Assembly (NCBI RefSeq): GCF_002240035.1
Contig: NZ_CP016397.1
Location: forward strand, 2,072,501 to 2,136,500
Direction: 5' to 3'
Source: Legionella clemsonensis
GTDB taxonomy: Bacteria > Pseudomonadota > Gammaproteobacteria > Legionellales > Legionellaceae
DNA length: 64,000 bases
Position numbers and translations under genes: made by a program. Numbering within the stretch: position 1 is the stretch's first letter; each line of letters starts with the position of its first letter. The notes below the pieces were generated by a model. The model made no database searches. It was not told the origin of the DNA and saw only the letters and a program-made list of their open reading frames with translations. Below are positions 19,372 to 28,516 of this stretch, piece after piece.

Positions 19372-20290
19372 ACCGTTGTTGTAACAGATCAGTGAGCGGA
19401 AAAGTTTTTAGGGTGCGTAACTCCTCAATCAAGGCTTCTTTTAATCGCTTACACATTTCCTCAACATTACGGTGAGCACCCCCAAGAGGCTCAGGAATCA
19501 CTTCATCGACCAATCCTGACGCCACAATCCGATCAGCAGTAATGCCCATTGCGCGCGCTGCTTCACTTGCCTTTGCAGCATCCTTCCAAAGAATGGAAGC
19601 ACAACCTTCCGGTGAAATAACGGAATATATTCCATATTGAAGCATTAAAACTCTGTCTCCTACCCCAATAGCCAGAGCCCCACCTGAACCTGCCTCACCA
19701 GTTACCGTACAAATTACGATGGTTTTTAACTTGGCCATTTCCAATAGATTTCTTGCAATCGCCTCAGACTGATTGCGCTCTTCTGCCCCGATACCAGGAT
19801 AAGCGCCAGCAGTATCAATAAAAGTAAAAATCGGCAATTGGAATTTTTCTGCCAGCTTCATTAATCGCAATGCTTTACGATATTCCTCAGGACGAGCCAT
19901 TCCAAAATTTCGATACACTTTTTCTTTGGTTTTTTTGCCTTTTTGATGACCTAACACCATAACAGGCTCACCATTTAATCGAGCTAATCCACCGATAATA
20001 GCCGGCGCAGAGGAGTAATGCCTATCACCATGCAATTCCTGAAAATCGGTAAAAATATTTTCAATATAGTCCGTGGTCTGAGGACGCAGCGGATGACGGG
20101 CCATTTGCGCAATTTGCCACGGTTCCAGATTTGAAAAAATATTGGCGGTTAATTCCTCACACTTTGCTTCAAGACGGGCAATTTCTTCACTCAGATTGAC
20201 TTCATTATCGTTGCCAACCATGCGTAATGCTTGAATTTTTTGATTTAGCTCTTCAATCGGTTGTTCAAAATCTAAAAATTGTCGACTCAT
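19337..20290 (-). CDS. accA: acetyl-CoA carboxylase carboxyltransferase subunit alpha
   Basis: The 317-aa protein matches AccA across its length ([19 protein letters not shown] at the start; [74 protein letters not shown]). With AccD it forms the carboxyltransferase that moves the carboxyl group from biotin-BCCP to acetyl-CoA, the committed step of fatty-acid synthesis. Its end overlaps tilS. birA, whose product biotinylates the BCCP partner, lies further right in this window. Confidence 0.97.
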   Translation of the reverse strand: MSRQFLDFEQPIEELNQKIQALRMVGNDNEVNLSEEIARLEAKCEELTANIFSNLEPWQIAQMARHPLRPQTTDYIENIFTDFQELHGDRHYSSAPAIIGGLARLNGEPVMVLGHQKGKKTKEKVYRNFGMARPEEYRKALRLMKLAEKFQLPIFTFIDTAGAYPGIGAEERNQSEAIARNLLEMAKLKTIVICTVTGEAGSGGALAIGVGDRVLMLQYGIYSVISPEGCASILWKDAAKASEAARAMGITADRIVASGLVDEVIPEPLGGAHRNVEEMCKRLKEALIEELRTLKTFPLTDLLQQRYEKFMAMGACD

Positions 20291-20588
20291 TGGTTACTCA
20301 TTTTACGAATTTATCTTCATGCGTTATGATACCCGTAACTGCTTTTTGACGCCACCGTTCTACGTACGATACGGGAACAAAAGTTGTATTTTTGCCTAAT
20401 TTTAGATCAAAAAAAGTGAGAAAAATAAATTGGCTTAACCTATAGTTTCTACGCGCCAGGCCTAAAATAGAACACTCGTGAGGCCAAGGAGTCGGAGAGA
20501 GATGTCGAGATCCCTGGATTGCGCGAACAAGTCTGCATTGTTGCAGATTTTGCTAACCCCTTAACTCATATCAGGAGAGTTTTTCTCG
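20291..20588. other. 298-bp intergenic region between divergent accA and PPTase genes
   Basis: No open frame of note. It must carry the accA promoter on the minus strand and the PPTase promoter on the plus strand. AGGAGAG at 20573-20579 is the PPTase ribosome-binding site. A compact hairpin at 20532-20547 is described separately. Confidence 0.6.
20532..20551 (+). terminator. small hairpin with T-run in a 5' leader
   Basis: TCTGCA (20532-20537) and TGCAGA (20542-20547) pair around loop TTGT and are followed directly by TTTT, the form of a weak intrinsic terminator. It lies about 40 bases before the PPTase start, so it could end a short upstream transcript or act as an attenuator. Confidence 0.4.
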
Positions 20589-21311
20589 ATGTCTTTATTT
20601 TTGCCAATGACTGCTGACGACTGTAGCCTGCGACAGGATCGGATTGATATTTGGGAATTTTCTCTAGAAAATTTGCCTGATTGGGCCATGTCCATAATTG
20701 ATGAAGAAGAACGTCATCGTGCGCAGCGTTTTCATTTTCCCCATCATCAGCGTCGTTTTGCTGTCTCCCATGCCATGCTGCGGGCTATTCTTGGACGTTA
20801 TCTTAAGCATCCCCCCTCGGAATTGCTATTTACCTATGGTTCCCATGGTAAACCAAGTGTTAAGAGCCTCTGTAATCTGGAGTTTAATTTAACGCATTCT
20901 GGTGAATTGGCACTTCTGGCAATAGGACAACAATTTCCTTTAGGTATCGATATTGAATTTTTTTCAGCCCGTCCTTACCTTGGATTGGCAAAAACGGTAT
21001 TTTCCGCCTTAGAGGTGGCTCAGCTTTCGGCACTTCCTCCGTGGATGCAACCTTTAGGTTTTTTTCATGTTTGGTCGCAAAAAGAAGCATTAATTAAAGC
21101 TTGTGGATTAGGACTTTCCTATCCCACGAAAAATTTTGAGGTCACTGTAATTCCTCCTGCAAAAACCAGTGTGGAAGACATCCTGCATCGAAAGAACTGG
21201 CAAATGATTTCATTTATGCCCAAAATCCGTTGTAATGCAGCCTTATGTTGTGACATCAATATTCAGCATATCCGTTACATTTGTGTTCATCCTCTGGAGT
21301 TCTTTAATTAA
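20589..21311 (+). CDS. 4'-phosphopantetheinyl transferase (Sfp family)
   Basis: The 240-aa product has the Sfp-type signature: RFAVSHAMLRAILGRYL, the EFNLTHSGELALLAIG segment, PLGIDIEFF (metal-binding Asp and Glu) and FHVWSQKEALIKACGLGL (second metal/catalytic Glu and Lys). It transfers phosphopantetheine from CoA to a Ser of carrier proteins. The Sfp length (about 220-240 aa) suggests it can modify carrier proteins of secondary metabolism as well as fatty-acid ACP. A possible partner is the ACP-like gene at 44366, though that region is decayed. RBS AGGAGAG precedes the ATG. Confidence 0.92.
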   Translation: MSLFLPMTADDCSLRQDRIDIWEFSLENLPDWAMSIIDEEERHRAQRFHFPHHQRRFAVSHAMLRAILGRYLKHPPSELLFTYGSHGKPSVKSLCNLEFNLTHSGELALLAIGQQFPLGIDIEFFSARPYLGLAKTVFSALEVAQLSALPPWMQPLGFFHVWSQKEALIKACGLGLSYPTKNFEVTVIPPAKTSVEDILHRKNWQMISFMPKIRCNAALCCDINIQHIRYICVHPLEFFN

Positions 21312-21367
21312 TTTTATTTTTACCTGTTACGTGATACATTAGTGCATTTTTAGAGCAACAAAATAGT

Positions 21368-23371
21368 ATGCCCCGCATCAACTCTTCCACAATAGCACGC
21401 ATCCCCGAAGAAAAAAGGCATTTCATGGGATTTTATCCTGATGTCTTGCTTTATCTAGATGATGAAAAAGAGTATCAAGCAGAAATTTTACGTTTGGCCG
21501 CAGCCAGGTACCTCTATACCGATGGTTTTGATATAAGACCGGCCAGCTTCTTAAGGTATGCCTTTGAAACCTTTAAAGGTTGGCTGGGGCTGGGTAATCA
21601 TTGTCAGCAAGAAAAGATACAGCTGGGCTTGCTCAAGTTTGCCTACTATGGGTATCTCAAAGGGTTTTCTCAAGAGCGATTATCTCTATTGCCCTTTCAG
21701 CAAATTTCAGCATCACTTTTTACCTACTTATGTGCACCGCGAACTAATCAAATCACTGAAATACTTCAGAATAGCTTAATACGCTTTTATGTCAGTCATG
21801 TACAACCGCATGTGGCCACTGAGGGAGAACCTCTCATTTCTTCGGACACCTACAGCTTTGGAAGAACCTGGGCAAATTTGGCCTGTTGGACAGAAATTCC
21901 TAAACTGGATCCTCAGAATAACGCCTTAATTGCTGAAACAGCACAACAATTAAAAAATCATCCCTCACGCTATGTATTTCTACAAAATAGTCAATATGCC
22001 TTAGCCGTTGCTACCCTGTGGCTTGAGGAAATTAAATCTTCCAGACGCTCCTATCGAGTTACAAACTTTATAAGGAAACTCTTTAATTTATCAAAAGATG
22101 CCAAAGAGATAGTCGAGAAAGCACTCCATTTTGCACCTGACATTCACAAGCAGGATAAAAATTTTTTCATAAATTTTTATTTAGAAAAAAAAGATTTTGA
22201 TGCTGCCTTTAATTTAATTGAAACGCTTGAGGATATTTCTGAGGCAATAACTTTGTTAACTACTCAGTTTTCAAAGGCACAACTTTTAAAATACATTAAA
22301 AAAGATTCTTCTTTAGCCATTGCTCTTTCTAGACACTATTTGGCTGAAGATACAGATGAGCTGGACATTATTCGATTTGCTGCCCAGTTTAATTCAAATC
22401 TGGAGAAAGAATTCACTGCTCAGGGTTTTTTATTGTTAGTAGCCGAAAAACGTTATAAGGAAGCTTACCAGCTCTACATCAATGCTGAGAAAAACAGCGC
22501 ATTTTTTATTGCGGACATTGAAAAGCTTGCCGAATATTTTGAAACACAAAGTATTGCAAAAGAGAAGGAAGCAAAGCTCTTCAAAAAGCAAAAAAACTGG
22601 GAGCAGGTTAAAAGTCTAGCGCTTGAGGGAATAGAATTCATAAAAATGGCGTTATTATTGGATAATAGAGAGAGACGCCAGGAACTGCGGGCAATTCACC
22701 GATGTTTATATGCTGAGGCATTAATTGAAAATGACAGCAACCATGCTGTTGAAAATTGTAACATTGGCGATATTAATAAGTCTATCAATCTCCTGAGAAA
22801 ATGTTATTTCACAAATTCAATGCAACAAAAAACACATCTATTCCTTTTAGCCAAAGGATTAATGCGACAAATAGACTATCAAATTCATTCTCTATTACCT
22901 TTTTCTTATGAAATCCATTACCATTTTGAGCAGTACACGAAGGAGCATAGTACAGCGATTAATAATGTAACTGTACGATTAAAAGAATTAATTGCGCTAC
23001 TTGAGAAAACTAACGATGAAAAATTAAAAGTAATTTTAGGTAAAGCTTATTTCCTACTGGGTGACACTATTAAATTTTTTGGCTTATCTGAAAATTTTCA
23101 TCCTTATTTTGAAGCAGCAATGAAAACAGTGCCAACTAATCCTTTTTATGTATTACGCTGCAGTGAAATTACAGAATCAGAAAAAGAAAGAGCAAGATTA
23201 CAAGAAAAAGGAGTACCCTTATTAAAGGATTTAAACTATACCGTCTATGATTATGATCATTGGGATTGCCAACGTTGGTGGAAAGATAAAATTCCTGAAG
23301 CAACACCTATTGCTGATATTCATCAGTTAGGGATAGTGCAGAAATCCGGGTGGGGTATAAACCTCAGTTAA
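21368..23371 (+). CDS. large helical-repeat protein of unknown function, candidate effector
   Basis: I do not recognise this 667-aa protein. It is almost entirely alpha-helical by composition, with no signal peptide or membrane segment. The middle (about 225-480) has paired-helix units such as KKDFDAAFNLIETLEDISEA, EKRYKEAYQLYINAEK and KKQKNWEQVKSLALEGIEFI that look like TPR/alpha-solenoid repeats. The C-terminal part contains KLKVILGKAYFLLGDTIKFF, again TPR-like, and an aromatic end (YDYDHWDCQRWWKD). The TPR pattern suggests a protein-binding scaffold; Legionella encode many such proteins, some of which are Dot/Icm substrates. The RBS is weak. It stands 56 bp after the PPTase gene but need not be related. 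Confidence 0.7.
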   Translation: MPRINSSTIARIPEEKRHFMGFYPDVLLYLDDEKEYQAEILRLAAARYLYTDGFDIRPASFLRYAFETFKGWLGLGNHCQQEKIQLGLLKFAYYGYLKGFSQERLSLLPFQQISASLFTYLCAPRTNQITEILQNSLIRFYVSHVQPHVATEGEPLISSDTYSFGRTWANLACWTEIPKLDPQNNALIAETAQQLKNHPSRYVFLQNSQYALAVATLWLEEIKSSRRSYRVTNFIRKLFNLSKDAKEIVEKALHFAPDIHKQDKNFFINFYLEKKDFDAAFNLIETLEDISEAITLLTTQFSKAQLLKYIKKDSSLAIALSRHYLAEDTDELDIIRFAAQFNSNLEKEFTAQGFLLLVAEKRYKEAYQLYINAEKNSAFFIADIEKLAEYFETQSIAKEKEAKLFKKQKNWEQVKSLALEGIEFIKMALLLDNRERRQELRAIHRCLYAEALIENDSNHAVENCNIGDINKSINLLRKCYFTNSMQQKTHLFLLAKGLMRQIDYQIHSLLPFSYEIHYHFEQYTKEHSTAINNVTVRLKELIALLEKTNDEKLKVILGKAYFLLGDTIKFFGLSENFHPYFEAAMKTVPTNPFYVLRCSEITESEKERARLQEKGVPLLKDLNYTVYDYDHWDCQRWWKDKIPEATPIADIHQLGIVQKSGWGINLS

Positions 23372-23452
23372 CTGCTCAATTTATGGAATAAGATGCGGTA
23401 GTCTTAAATTTTGTTTATGATTTATTGAGAGTCACTTAATAAGGATATGGTT

Positions 23453-24001
23453 ATGGGAACAGTGCTATTAGAAGAGCCACGTGAGTTAAAACGCAATTGG
23501 GGCTGGTTGTTAACCTTGGGGATATTGTTCGTTATTTTGGGGGGACTTGGCTTAGGCATGGTAGTGGGTCTAACCTTAGTCAGCATGCTTTTTTTAGGTA
23601 TTTTATTAATTATCGGTGGCTTTTTACAAATCGTGGATGTCTTTAAGGCTCGTCGATGGAAAGCAGTAGCCTGGCACGCCTTTATTGCTATTCTCTACCT
23701 CATTGGCGGCGCACTGATTATCTATGATCCATTTCTTGCTTCCGCATTAATAACCGCCCTGTTAGCGACAGTGCTGATTATTATTGGCTTAAGTCGTTTT
23801 ATTATGGCTATTACGCTTAAAGACTCTAAAGGCTGGGGTTGGCTATTATTAGCAGGTATTATTGCAATAGCACTGGGTGTTATGATTTTAATGCATTGGC
23901 CTTTAAGCGGATTATGGATCATTGGATTATTTATTGCCGTTGAATTAATTGTTGATGGCTGGACTTACATTTTTCTTGCATTATCAATGCGTCGTGCTTA
24001 A
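23453..24001 (+). CDS. HdeD-like integral membrane protein (DUF308)
   Basis: The product of about 182 aa has six closely spaced hydrophobic segments arranged as three repeats of a helix pair (GILFVILGGLGLGMVVGL; GALIIYDPFLASALITAL; LLAGIIAIALGVMILMHWPL), the HdeD/DUF308 pattern. E. coli HdeD is an inner-membrane protein linked to acid resistance; here only the family is certain. AAGGA at 23441-23445 is one base from an ATG at 23447 and seven bases from the ATG at 23453, so the latter is the likelier start. A terminator hairpin follows the stop. Confidence 0.85.
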   Translation: MGTVLLEEPRELKRNWGWLLTLGILFVILGGLGLGMVVGLTLVSMLFLGILLIIGGFLQIVDVFKARRWKAVAWHAFIAILYLIGGALIIYDPFLASALITALLATVLIIIGLSRFIMAITLKDSKGWGWLLLAGIIAIALGVMILMHWPLSGLWIIGLFIAVELIVDGWTYIFLALSMRRA

Positions 24002-24017
24002 TGCATTACTTCTGACA

Positions 24018-24037
24018 GGGTCGAGATCACTCGACCC
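24018..24037 (+). terminator. hairpin after the HdeD-like gene
   Basis: GGGTCGAG and CTCGACCC form a perfect 8-bp stem around an ATCA loop, 16 bases after the stop, followed by a T-rich TCATTATT stretch. Confidence 0.65.
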
Positions 24038-24102
24038 TCATTATTCTGCAAATACAACATGAGTGTATAATAGCTCCTCGTTATTATTTTTAAATTTTTC
24101 CT

Positions 24103-25092
24103 ATGAAACAATTAAGTCCCATACAGTTAGAATTGATAAAGTTACTGGCCGATGGAGCCTGCTATAGCGGAAATTTTCTGGGCGAGCAGCTTGGTATTTC
24201 CCGCACTGCTGTATGGAAACATATTCGCCAACTGATTGATTTTGGGGTACCGATTAAACGCCTACCGCAGCAAGGGTATCAATTAATAGTTCCTATGCTG
24301 TTACTGAATGCTCAAACTATCCTGGAACAGCTTAATTCCAGAGGTTTTAAAAAATCAATTAATTTTCATTTATTTTCTACAGTTAACTCAACCAATCAAT
24401 TTCTAAAAAATTTACCAAGTAGCTCACAATTAGAGATTTGCTGCGCTGAAATGCAAACTCAAGGCCGAGGGCGTTTTGGACGTCACTGGATTTCTCCTTT
24501 TGGTGAGAATATTTATTGCTCAAGTCGTTGGGAAGTAAATTGTGATTTGTCTCAACTATCTGGTTTAAGTTTAATTGTAGGATTAGCAATTTTAATGAGC
24601 TTAAAAGATAGCGGGATTCATGAGGAAGTATTACTAAAATGGCCAAATGATCTCTTATGGCAAGATAAAAAATTATGTGGAATTTTGATAGAAATCATTG
24701 CTGAAACGCATGGGAATTCGCAAGTCATCATTGGCATTGGCCTGAATGTTAATACAGCAACACAAATGCATCCTTTACCAGAAAAACCTTGGTGTTCATT
24801 GTTTGAGATTACGAGGCAACATTACGATCGCAATACACTTCTAGCAAATTTACTCTTTCAATTACAGCGGTATGTAGAAAAATTCTTAAAGTTGGGCTTT
24901 CCAGGTTTTATTGATGAGTGGCGAAAGGTTGATTATTTATATGGAAAATTAATTACAGTGATGCAGCCGACCGGTGTGCTACAGGGAATTGCTGATGGCG
25001 TAAGTGAGTTTGGACAGTTAAATTTAATTGATAAAAGGGGTAAGCGCTATTCTTTATCTTCTGGTGATACATCTTTGAGTCGAAGTCGTTAG
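24103..25092 (+). CDS. birA: bifunctional biotin-protein ligase / biotin operon repressor
   Basis: The 329-aa product has an N-terminal winged helix (LGISRTAVWKHIRQLIDFG) for DNA binding, a central ligase domain with GRGRFGRHWISPFGENIY (biotinyl-AMP site) and LLKWPNDLLWQDKKLCGILIE, and a C-terminal SH3-like domain. It activates biotin with ATP and attaches it to the carboxyl carrier protein of acetyl-CoA carboxylase; the N-terminal domain suggests it also represses biotin genes. A TATAAT box at 24066-24071 lies 32 bases before the ATG, giving a likely promoter. It converges on the polysaccharide locus (29-bp gap). Confidence 0.94.
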   Translation: MKQLSPIQLELIKLLADGACYSGNFLGEQLGISRTAVWKHIRQLIDFGVPIKRLPQQGYQLIVPMLLLNAQTILEQLNSRGFKKSINFHLFSTVNSTNQFLKNLPSSSQLEICCAEMQTQGRGRFGRHWISPFGENIYCSSRWEVNCDLSQLSGLSLIVGLAILMSLKDSGIHEEVLLKWPNDLLWQDKKLCGILIEIIAETHGNSQVIIGIGLNVNTATQMHPLPEKPWCSLFEITRQHYDRNTLLANLLFQLQRYVEKFLKLGFPGFIDEWRKVDYLYGKLITVMQPTGVLQGIADGVSEFGQLNLIDKRGKRYSLSSGDTSLSRSR

Positions 25093-25121
25093 AAGTGTAT
25101 TATCACAGCACTAAGCGTAAT

Positions 25122-26306
25122 TTACGAAGCCAAATCTTCATTGTTTAAAAGATTTTTATAATCATTTATGACAAGATCACCGAATGCCCCACTATCAAAT
25201 TCTCTAATCGCTCTGGCTTTGGCATTTTTCGCCATCTTTTGACGTAATTCAGGATTCGATGCTAAGGTTTTCAATGCGACTGTCAGCTGTTCAACATTTT
25301 TTGGCTCAACTAAAAGACCAGTTTCTCCATCAACAATAGCATCTGTAAGACCATAAATTTTTGTGCCAATCGCAGGAACTTCCATTGCTGCTGCTTCAAT
25401 TACAACTGTCCCAAATCCTTCACGATAGCTTGGTAAACATAAAATATCTGCAATTGCCATAAATTTTTCAGGTTGAGGACAAAAACCAACAAAAATGACA
25501 TTCTTTTTACAATGTTTTTGAGCATGCATTCTAGCTTTTTGTTCAATATCCTGTTCAAAAGGCCCCACAATTAAAAGTACAGCATCGACGTTGTTTTCGA
25601 GTAGTTGACCAAAGGATTCAATTAATTCAAAAATACCTTTGTCTCTAGTAACCCTACCTACAAACAATACAACAAGCTGATCTTTCTTAATATTGAGAGA
25701 GTCGCAGACAGCTTTTTTATCAACTTCAGAAAAGTTACTCTGACTAAATCGCGATAAGTTTACTCCTGCTAGTGATCCTTTCCCCAATACAGAAATCTTT
25801 TTTTCATGAATGACTTTATTCTTGATTAAGTAATCTTGTTGACTAGGACTATCAGCATAGCAATGGGTGTTTAATCTACTAATTACCTTATCGCAAAACT
25901 TTAATATTGCTCGTTTTATTCCGCTTGCAGTAGCCCAGGTTTGTCCTGTAAAAGTATGTAAACGAATTGGAGTACCTGTTAACTTTGCTGCAATTGCACA
26001 AAGCAACCCTGCTTTAGGTGTATTAGAATGCACAATATCAAATTTTTTTACATGAAAAAGCATTACTAATTTAATCAAAGTTTTTAAGTCAGAAATTATG
26101 CTGATTTCTCGTGCAATTTTCACATGTTCGTATTGGCAGTTACAAATAGGTTGTATGGAATGATGTAAATCACCGGGACTTGTAATAATGGTAACTTCAG
26201 CTCCGGTATTAGCAATAGCTTCTACTTGAGTACGCAATAAGGTATAAACAAACAATGGAACAGTAGAAACTCTCGCTATCCGCGCTGATTCAATTTTTTT
26301 AGCCAT
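25122..26306 (-). CDS. family 4 glycosyltransferase (GT-B)
   Basis: The 394-aa product shows the GT4 layout. The N-terminal Rossmann-like domain has DIVHSNTPKAGLLCAIAAKL and GTPIRLHTFTGQTWA. The C-terminal domain has VVLFVGRVTRDKGIFELIESF, then ILCLPSYREGFGTVVIEAAAMEVPAIGT with the E-x7-E motif that binds the donor. Such enzymes add a hexose or acetamido sugar to the growing polysaccharide on the cytoplasmic face. It is the last gene of the leftmost minus-strand block, 94 bp downstream of the polymerase-like gene. Sugar specificity cannot be told. Confidence 0.9.
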   Translation of the reverse strand: MAKKIESARIARVSTVPLFVYTLLRTQVEAIANTGAEVTIITSPGDLHHSIQPICNCQYEHVKIAREISIISDLKTLIKLVMLFHVKKFDIVHSNTPKAGLLCAIAAKLTGTPIRLHTFTGQTWATASGIKRAILKFCDKVISRLNTHCYADSPSQQDYLIKNKVIHEKKISVLGKGSLAGVNLSRFSQSNFSEVDKKAVCDSLNIKKDQLVVLFVGRVTRDKGIFELIESFGQLLENNVDAVLLIVGPFEQDIEQKARMHAQKHCKKNVIFVGFCPQPEKFMAIADILCLPSYREGFGTVVIEAAAMEVPAIGTKIYGLTDAIVDGETGLLVEPKNVEQLTVALKTLASNPELRQKMAKNAKARAIREFDSGAFGDLVINDYKNLLNNEDLAS

Positions 26307-26400
26307 TATTCTTCATCTCTGCAAAGCATGGTACTTGAGCTAACAATAAAAAATTAAAAACCTTATTATAAATTGATCTCTCTTGTTGCTCTATAAAAAA

Positions 26401-27435
26401 TTATAAAACTTGTACTTTTACTGAAAAATACAGTAATGAGCATAGAAAAATAAGACAATCCCAACCAATACGAATAGGATATTTACGGACGATTAATCCT
26501 AACAATACTGCGCCTGCAATGGAAAGATACAACCATCCTGTCAAAAGATAACGATCAGAATATGGACCAAAACCCAATAAGAAGAAAGGTAGAATTAACA
26601 CCCAGTAGATTTTTAATAGCTCGCGAAAAACTGCTCTATCATCAATCGCTAGAAAATATTTGTTTAGAATATGAAACATGACCCCCATGGTAATTGTAAA
26701 TAATGCAAAATCATAACGGACTCCAGTTAGGTAATGAGTACCAGGAGAGGAGGTGGCCGCGTAATTAACAATTTTTGAATATAGGTCAAAACCAGAAATT
26801 GTAGAGAGCAGATAGATCAATTTAATTGAACTTCCACTAAAATAACAGATACTAGCTGTTAGAACAGTACCAAGAATAATTCTGTACGGTAAAACGACTA
26901 ATGGCGAAAATATAATCATCATAAGCGTTACTTTATGAAAGCCAAACGCCAGTACTGCTACTGGAATGAGACTCCATAGACGGGCTCTGGTTGTCAGAGT
27001 TATATAAAAAATAAACAACGCTAGAATAGCAGTCCCTTGCCTAATAACATTAACCATACCTGCGAAAAAAAAGGGTGAAATAAATAAGAACGTCGCTACT
27101 AGAAAAAATAATCGGTATCCATCAATTTTTCCTTCTAATAGATTTGATAATTTTCTAACTAAGAAAATAATTAAAATTATATTAATAAGCGCTATTGCAG
27201 ATAGGTAGAGTTGGAAGGGTGCTGAAAAAATAGAAAAGAGATATAAAATTCCCTTGAAACAATATTCTAATGGCCACAATAATAAATAATTATGGCTTAG
27301 CTCGTGATAAAAGAACAAGTAATTACAAGTATCGCTACCAACCTCTTTTGCCCTAAAACCAACTACAAAAGTTAAAAATAATATTACCGGCAGTAAAGCA
27401 AAAAATAGTTGTAATGTCCTAAATCTGATTTTCAA
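26401..27435 (-). CDS. EpsG/Wzy-like polysaccharide polymerase
   Basis: The 344-aa protein is very hydrophobic, with about ten predicted membrane segments and a large loop after the first ones. RAKEVGSDTCNYLFFYHEL near residue 30 is the 'GxDxxxY' signature of EpsG-type polymerases, and the FHKVTLMMIIFSPL segment holds the conserved His found in the family. These proteins link repeat units into long chains in the periplasm. Start is TTG at 27435 with GGAG five bases upstream. A chain-length regulator and an initiating transferase are the next genes upstream, consistent with a Wzy role. Confidence 0.8.
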   Translation of the reverse strand: MKIRFRTLQLFFALLPVILFLTFVVGFRAKEVGSDTCNYLFFYHELSHNYLLLWPLEYCFKGILYLFSIFSAPFQLYLSAIALINIILIIFLVRKLSNLLEGKIDGYRLFFLVATFLFISPFFFAGMVNVIRQGTAILALFIFYITLTTRARLWSLIPVAVLAFGFHKVTLMMIIFSPLVVLPYRIILGTVLTASICYFSGSSIKLIYLLSTISGFDLYSKIVNYAATSSPGTHYLTGVRYDFALFTITMGVMFHILNKYFLAIDDRAVFRELLKIYWVLILPFFLLGFGPYSDRYLLTGWLYLSIAGAVLLGLIVRKYPIRIGWDCLIFLCSLLYFSVKVQVL

Positions 27436-27462
27436 ATACTTCTCCGTCCCTCACTGGAAATA

Positions 27463-28479
27463 CTATTTATTTGGCATGTAAGTGTATTCAGTAATCTTTG
27501 GTGTGATTAGAAGAGAGCTAAAGTTTCGCAAAATTATCAAGATACATCCGAGAATAAAACCAAATCCTATGGAAAAAACAAGAAAAATTTTACTTTTGTA
27601 ACGTATATATGTTTCCGATACCTCGATAGGACCACTGCTTCTTGCAAAAACTGCGTTTGTAAAATCCGGTGTGTATTGAGGGGGTCGTTTTGCTCTTACG
27701 AGTTCTAACCGTGTTAATCCAGGAACAAAGTAAGCATCGGGAGCGCGCTTAATTTTGTTCAGTTCATCAAATAATTGCTGTACTTTTCGCTTTCCTGCCT
27801 TATAAAATAGTGAATCTGCGTTAAACTCTAGTTGAGCAGACTTTATTTTTTCTAGTTGTTGAGCAATTTGTTTTTTTCGCTCATTACTAGCAGCCATGTG
27901 AAACAACGCAATTCTCCTCTCCAGCCTTTCAAAGGCTACTGTGGGATAGTGGAGTTGCCTTTGAATACTAGCATTTAATTTCGCTTGGACTTTAGCACGC
28001 ACCCTATTAATTAATTGATTTGTAATTGATAAAGCGGCTTCAGGACTATAAGCATTAACAATAACACTAAACCTATCAATATCATTTCTGTATACTTCAA
28101 TTGAGATTGGCATCTTCTCTTTGTCATGCTTATTTTGGCTTGCTAATTCTTTTAAAAAGTCTCGTTTAGTAGATTCAGCCATAAGAATGCCTAGAAACAT
28201 TCTATACACCTCTTCCGTCTTAAAAATCGGAAAGTTGAATTTATAATTTTTCTTTATAAAGGTTGATAAATGATTGTTAAGACTGAATAAATCATTATTA
28301 ATAGGTGGCGTTAATATTAAGTGTGCCTGATAAACATTCTTAATTTGTTGTGATCCGAAAAAAGTGCATAATGTAACCATTAGTGTCAGGCTTAAAATAA
28401 ACCATTTCCCGCTCCATAATGCCTGGAGCACTTTTATTAAATCTATCTCGCTATTCTCAATGACCGAATGTGTATTCAT
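27463..28479 (-). CDS. Wzz-type chain-length determinant protein
   Basis: The product of about 338 aa has two membrane segments flanking a large periplasmic domain: the first about 25 residues after the N-terminal IDLIKVLQALWSGKWFILS, the second near the C-terminus (FLVFSIGFGFILGCILIIL), preceded by the Pro-rich segment typical of PCP/Wzz proteins (RAKRPPQYTPDF). It controls O-antigen chain length with the polymerase. The frame extends to 28563, overlapping the next gene, but AGGA lies eight bases before the ATG at 28479, which also gives the family's usual N-terminus. The cytoplasmic tail lacks a tyrosine-kinase domain. Confidence 0.88.
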   Translation of the reverse strand: MNTHSVIENSEIDLIKVLQALWSGKWFILSLTLMVTLCTFFGSQQIKNVYQAHLILTPPINNDLFSLNNHLSTFIKKNYKFNFPIFKTEEVYRMFLGILMAESTKRDFLKELASQNKHDKEKMPISIEVYRNDIDRFSVIVNAYSPEAALSITNQLINRVRAKVQAKLNASIQRQLHYPTVAFERLERRIALFHMAASNERKKQIAQQLEKIKSAQLEFNADSLFYKAGKRKVQQLFDELNKIKRAPDAYFVPGLTRLELVRAKRPPQYTPDFTNAVFARSSGPIEVSETYIRYKSKIFLVFSIGFGFILGCILIILRNFSSLLITPKITEYTYMPNK

Positions 28480-28516
28480 AACAATTTTCCTAACACCATT
28501 TGGCAGTAAGCCTCCA

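Noticed and set aside
20418-20446. Possible promoter TTGGCT / TATAGT before the PPTase leader
   Set aside because: The two boxes are only 5 bases apart, and no -35 box stands at the right distance from TATAGT.
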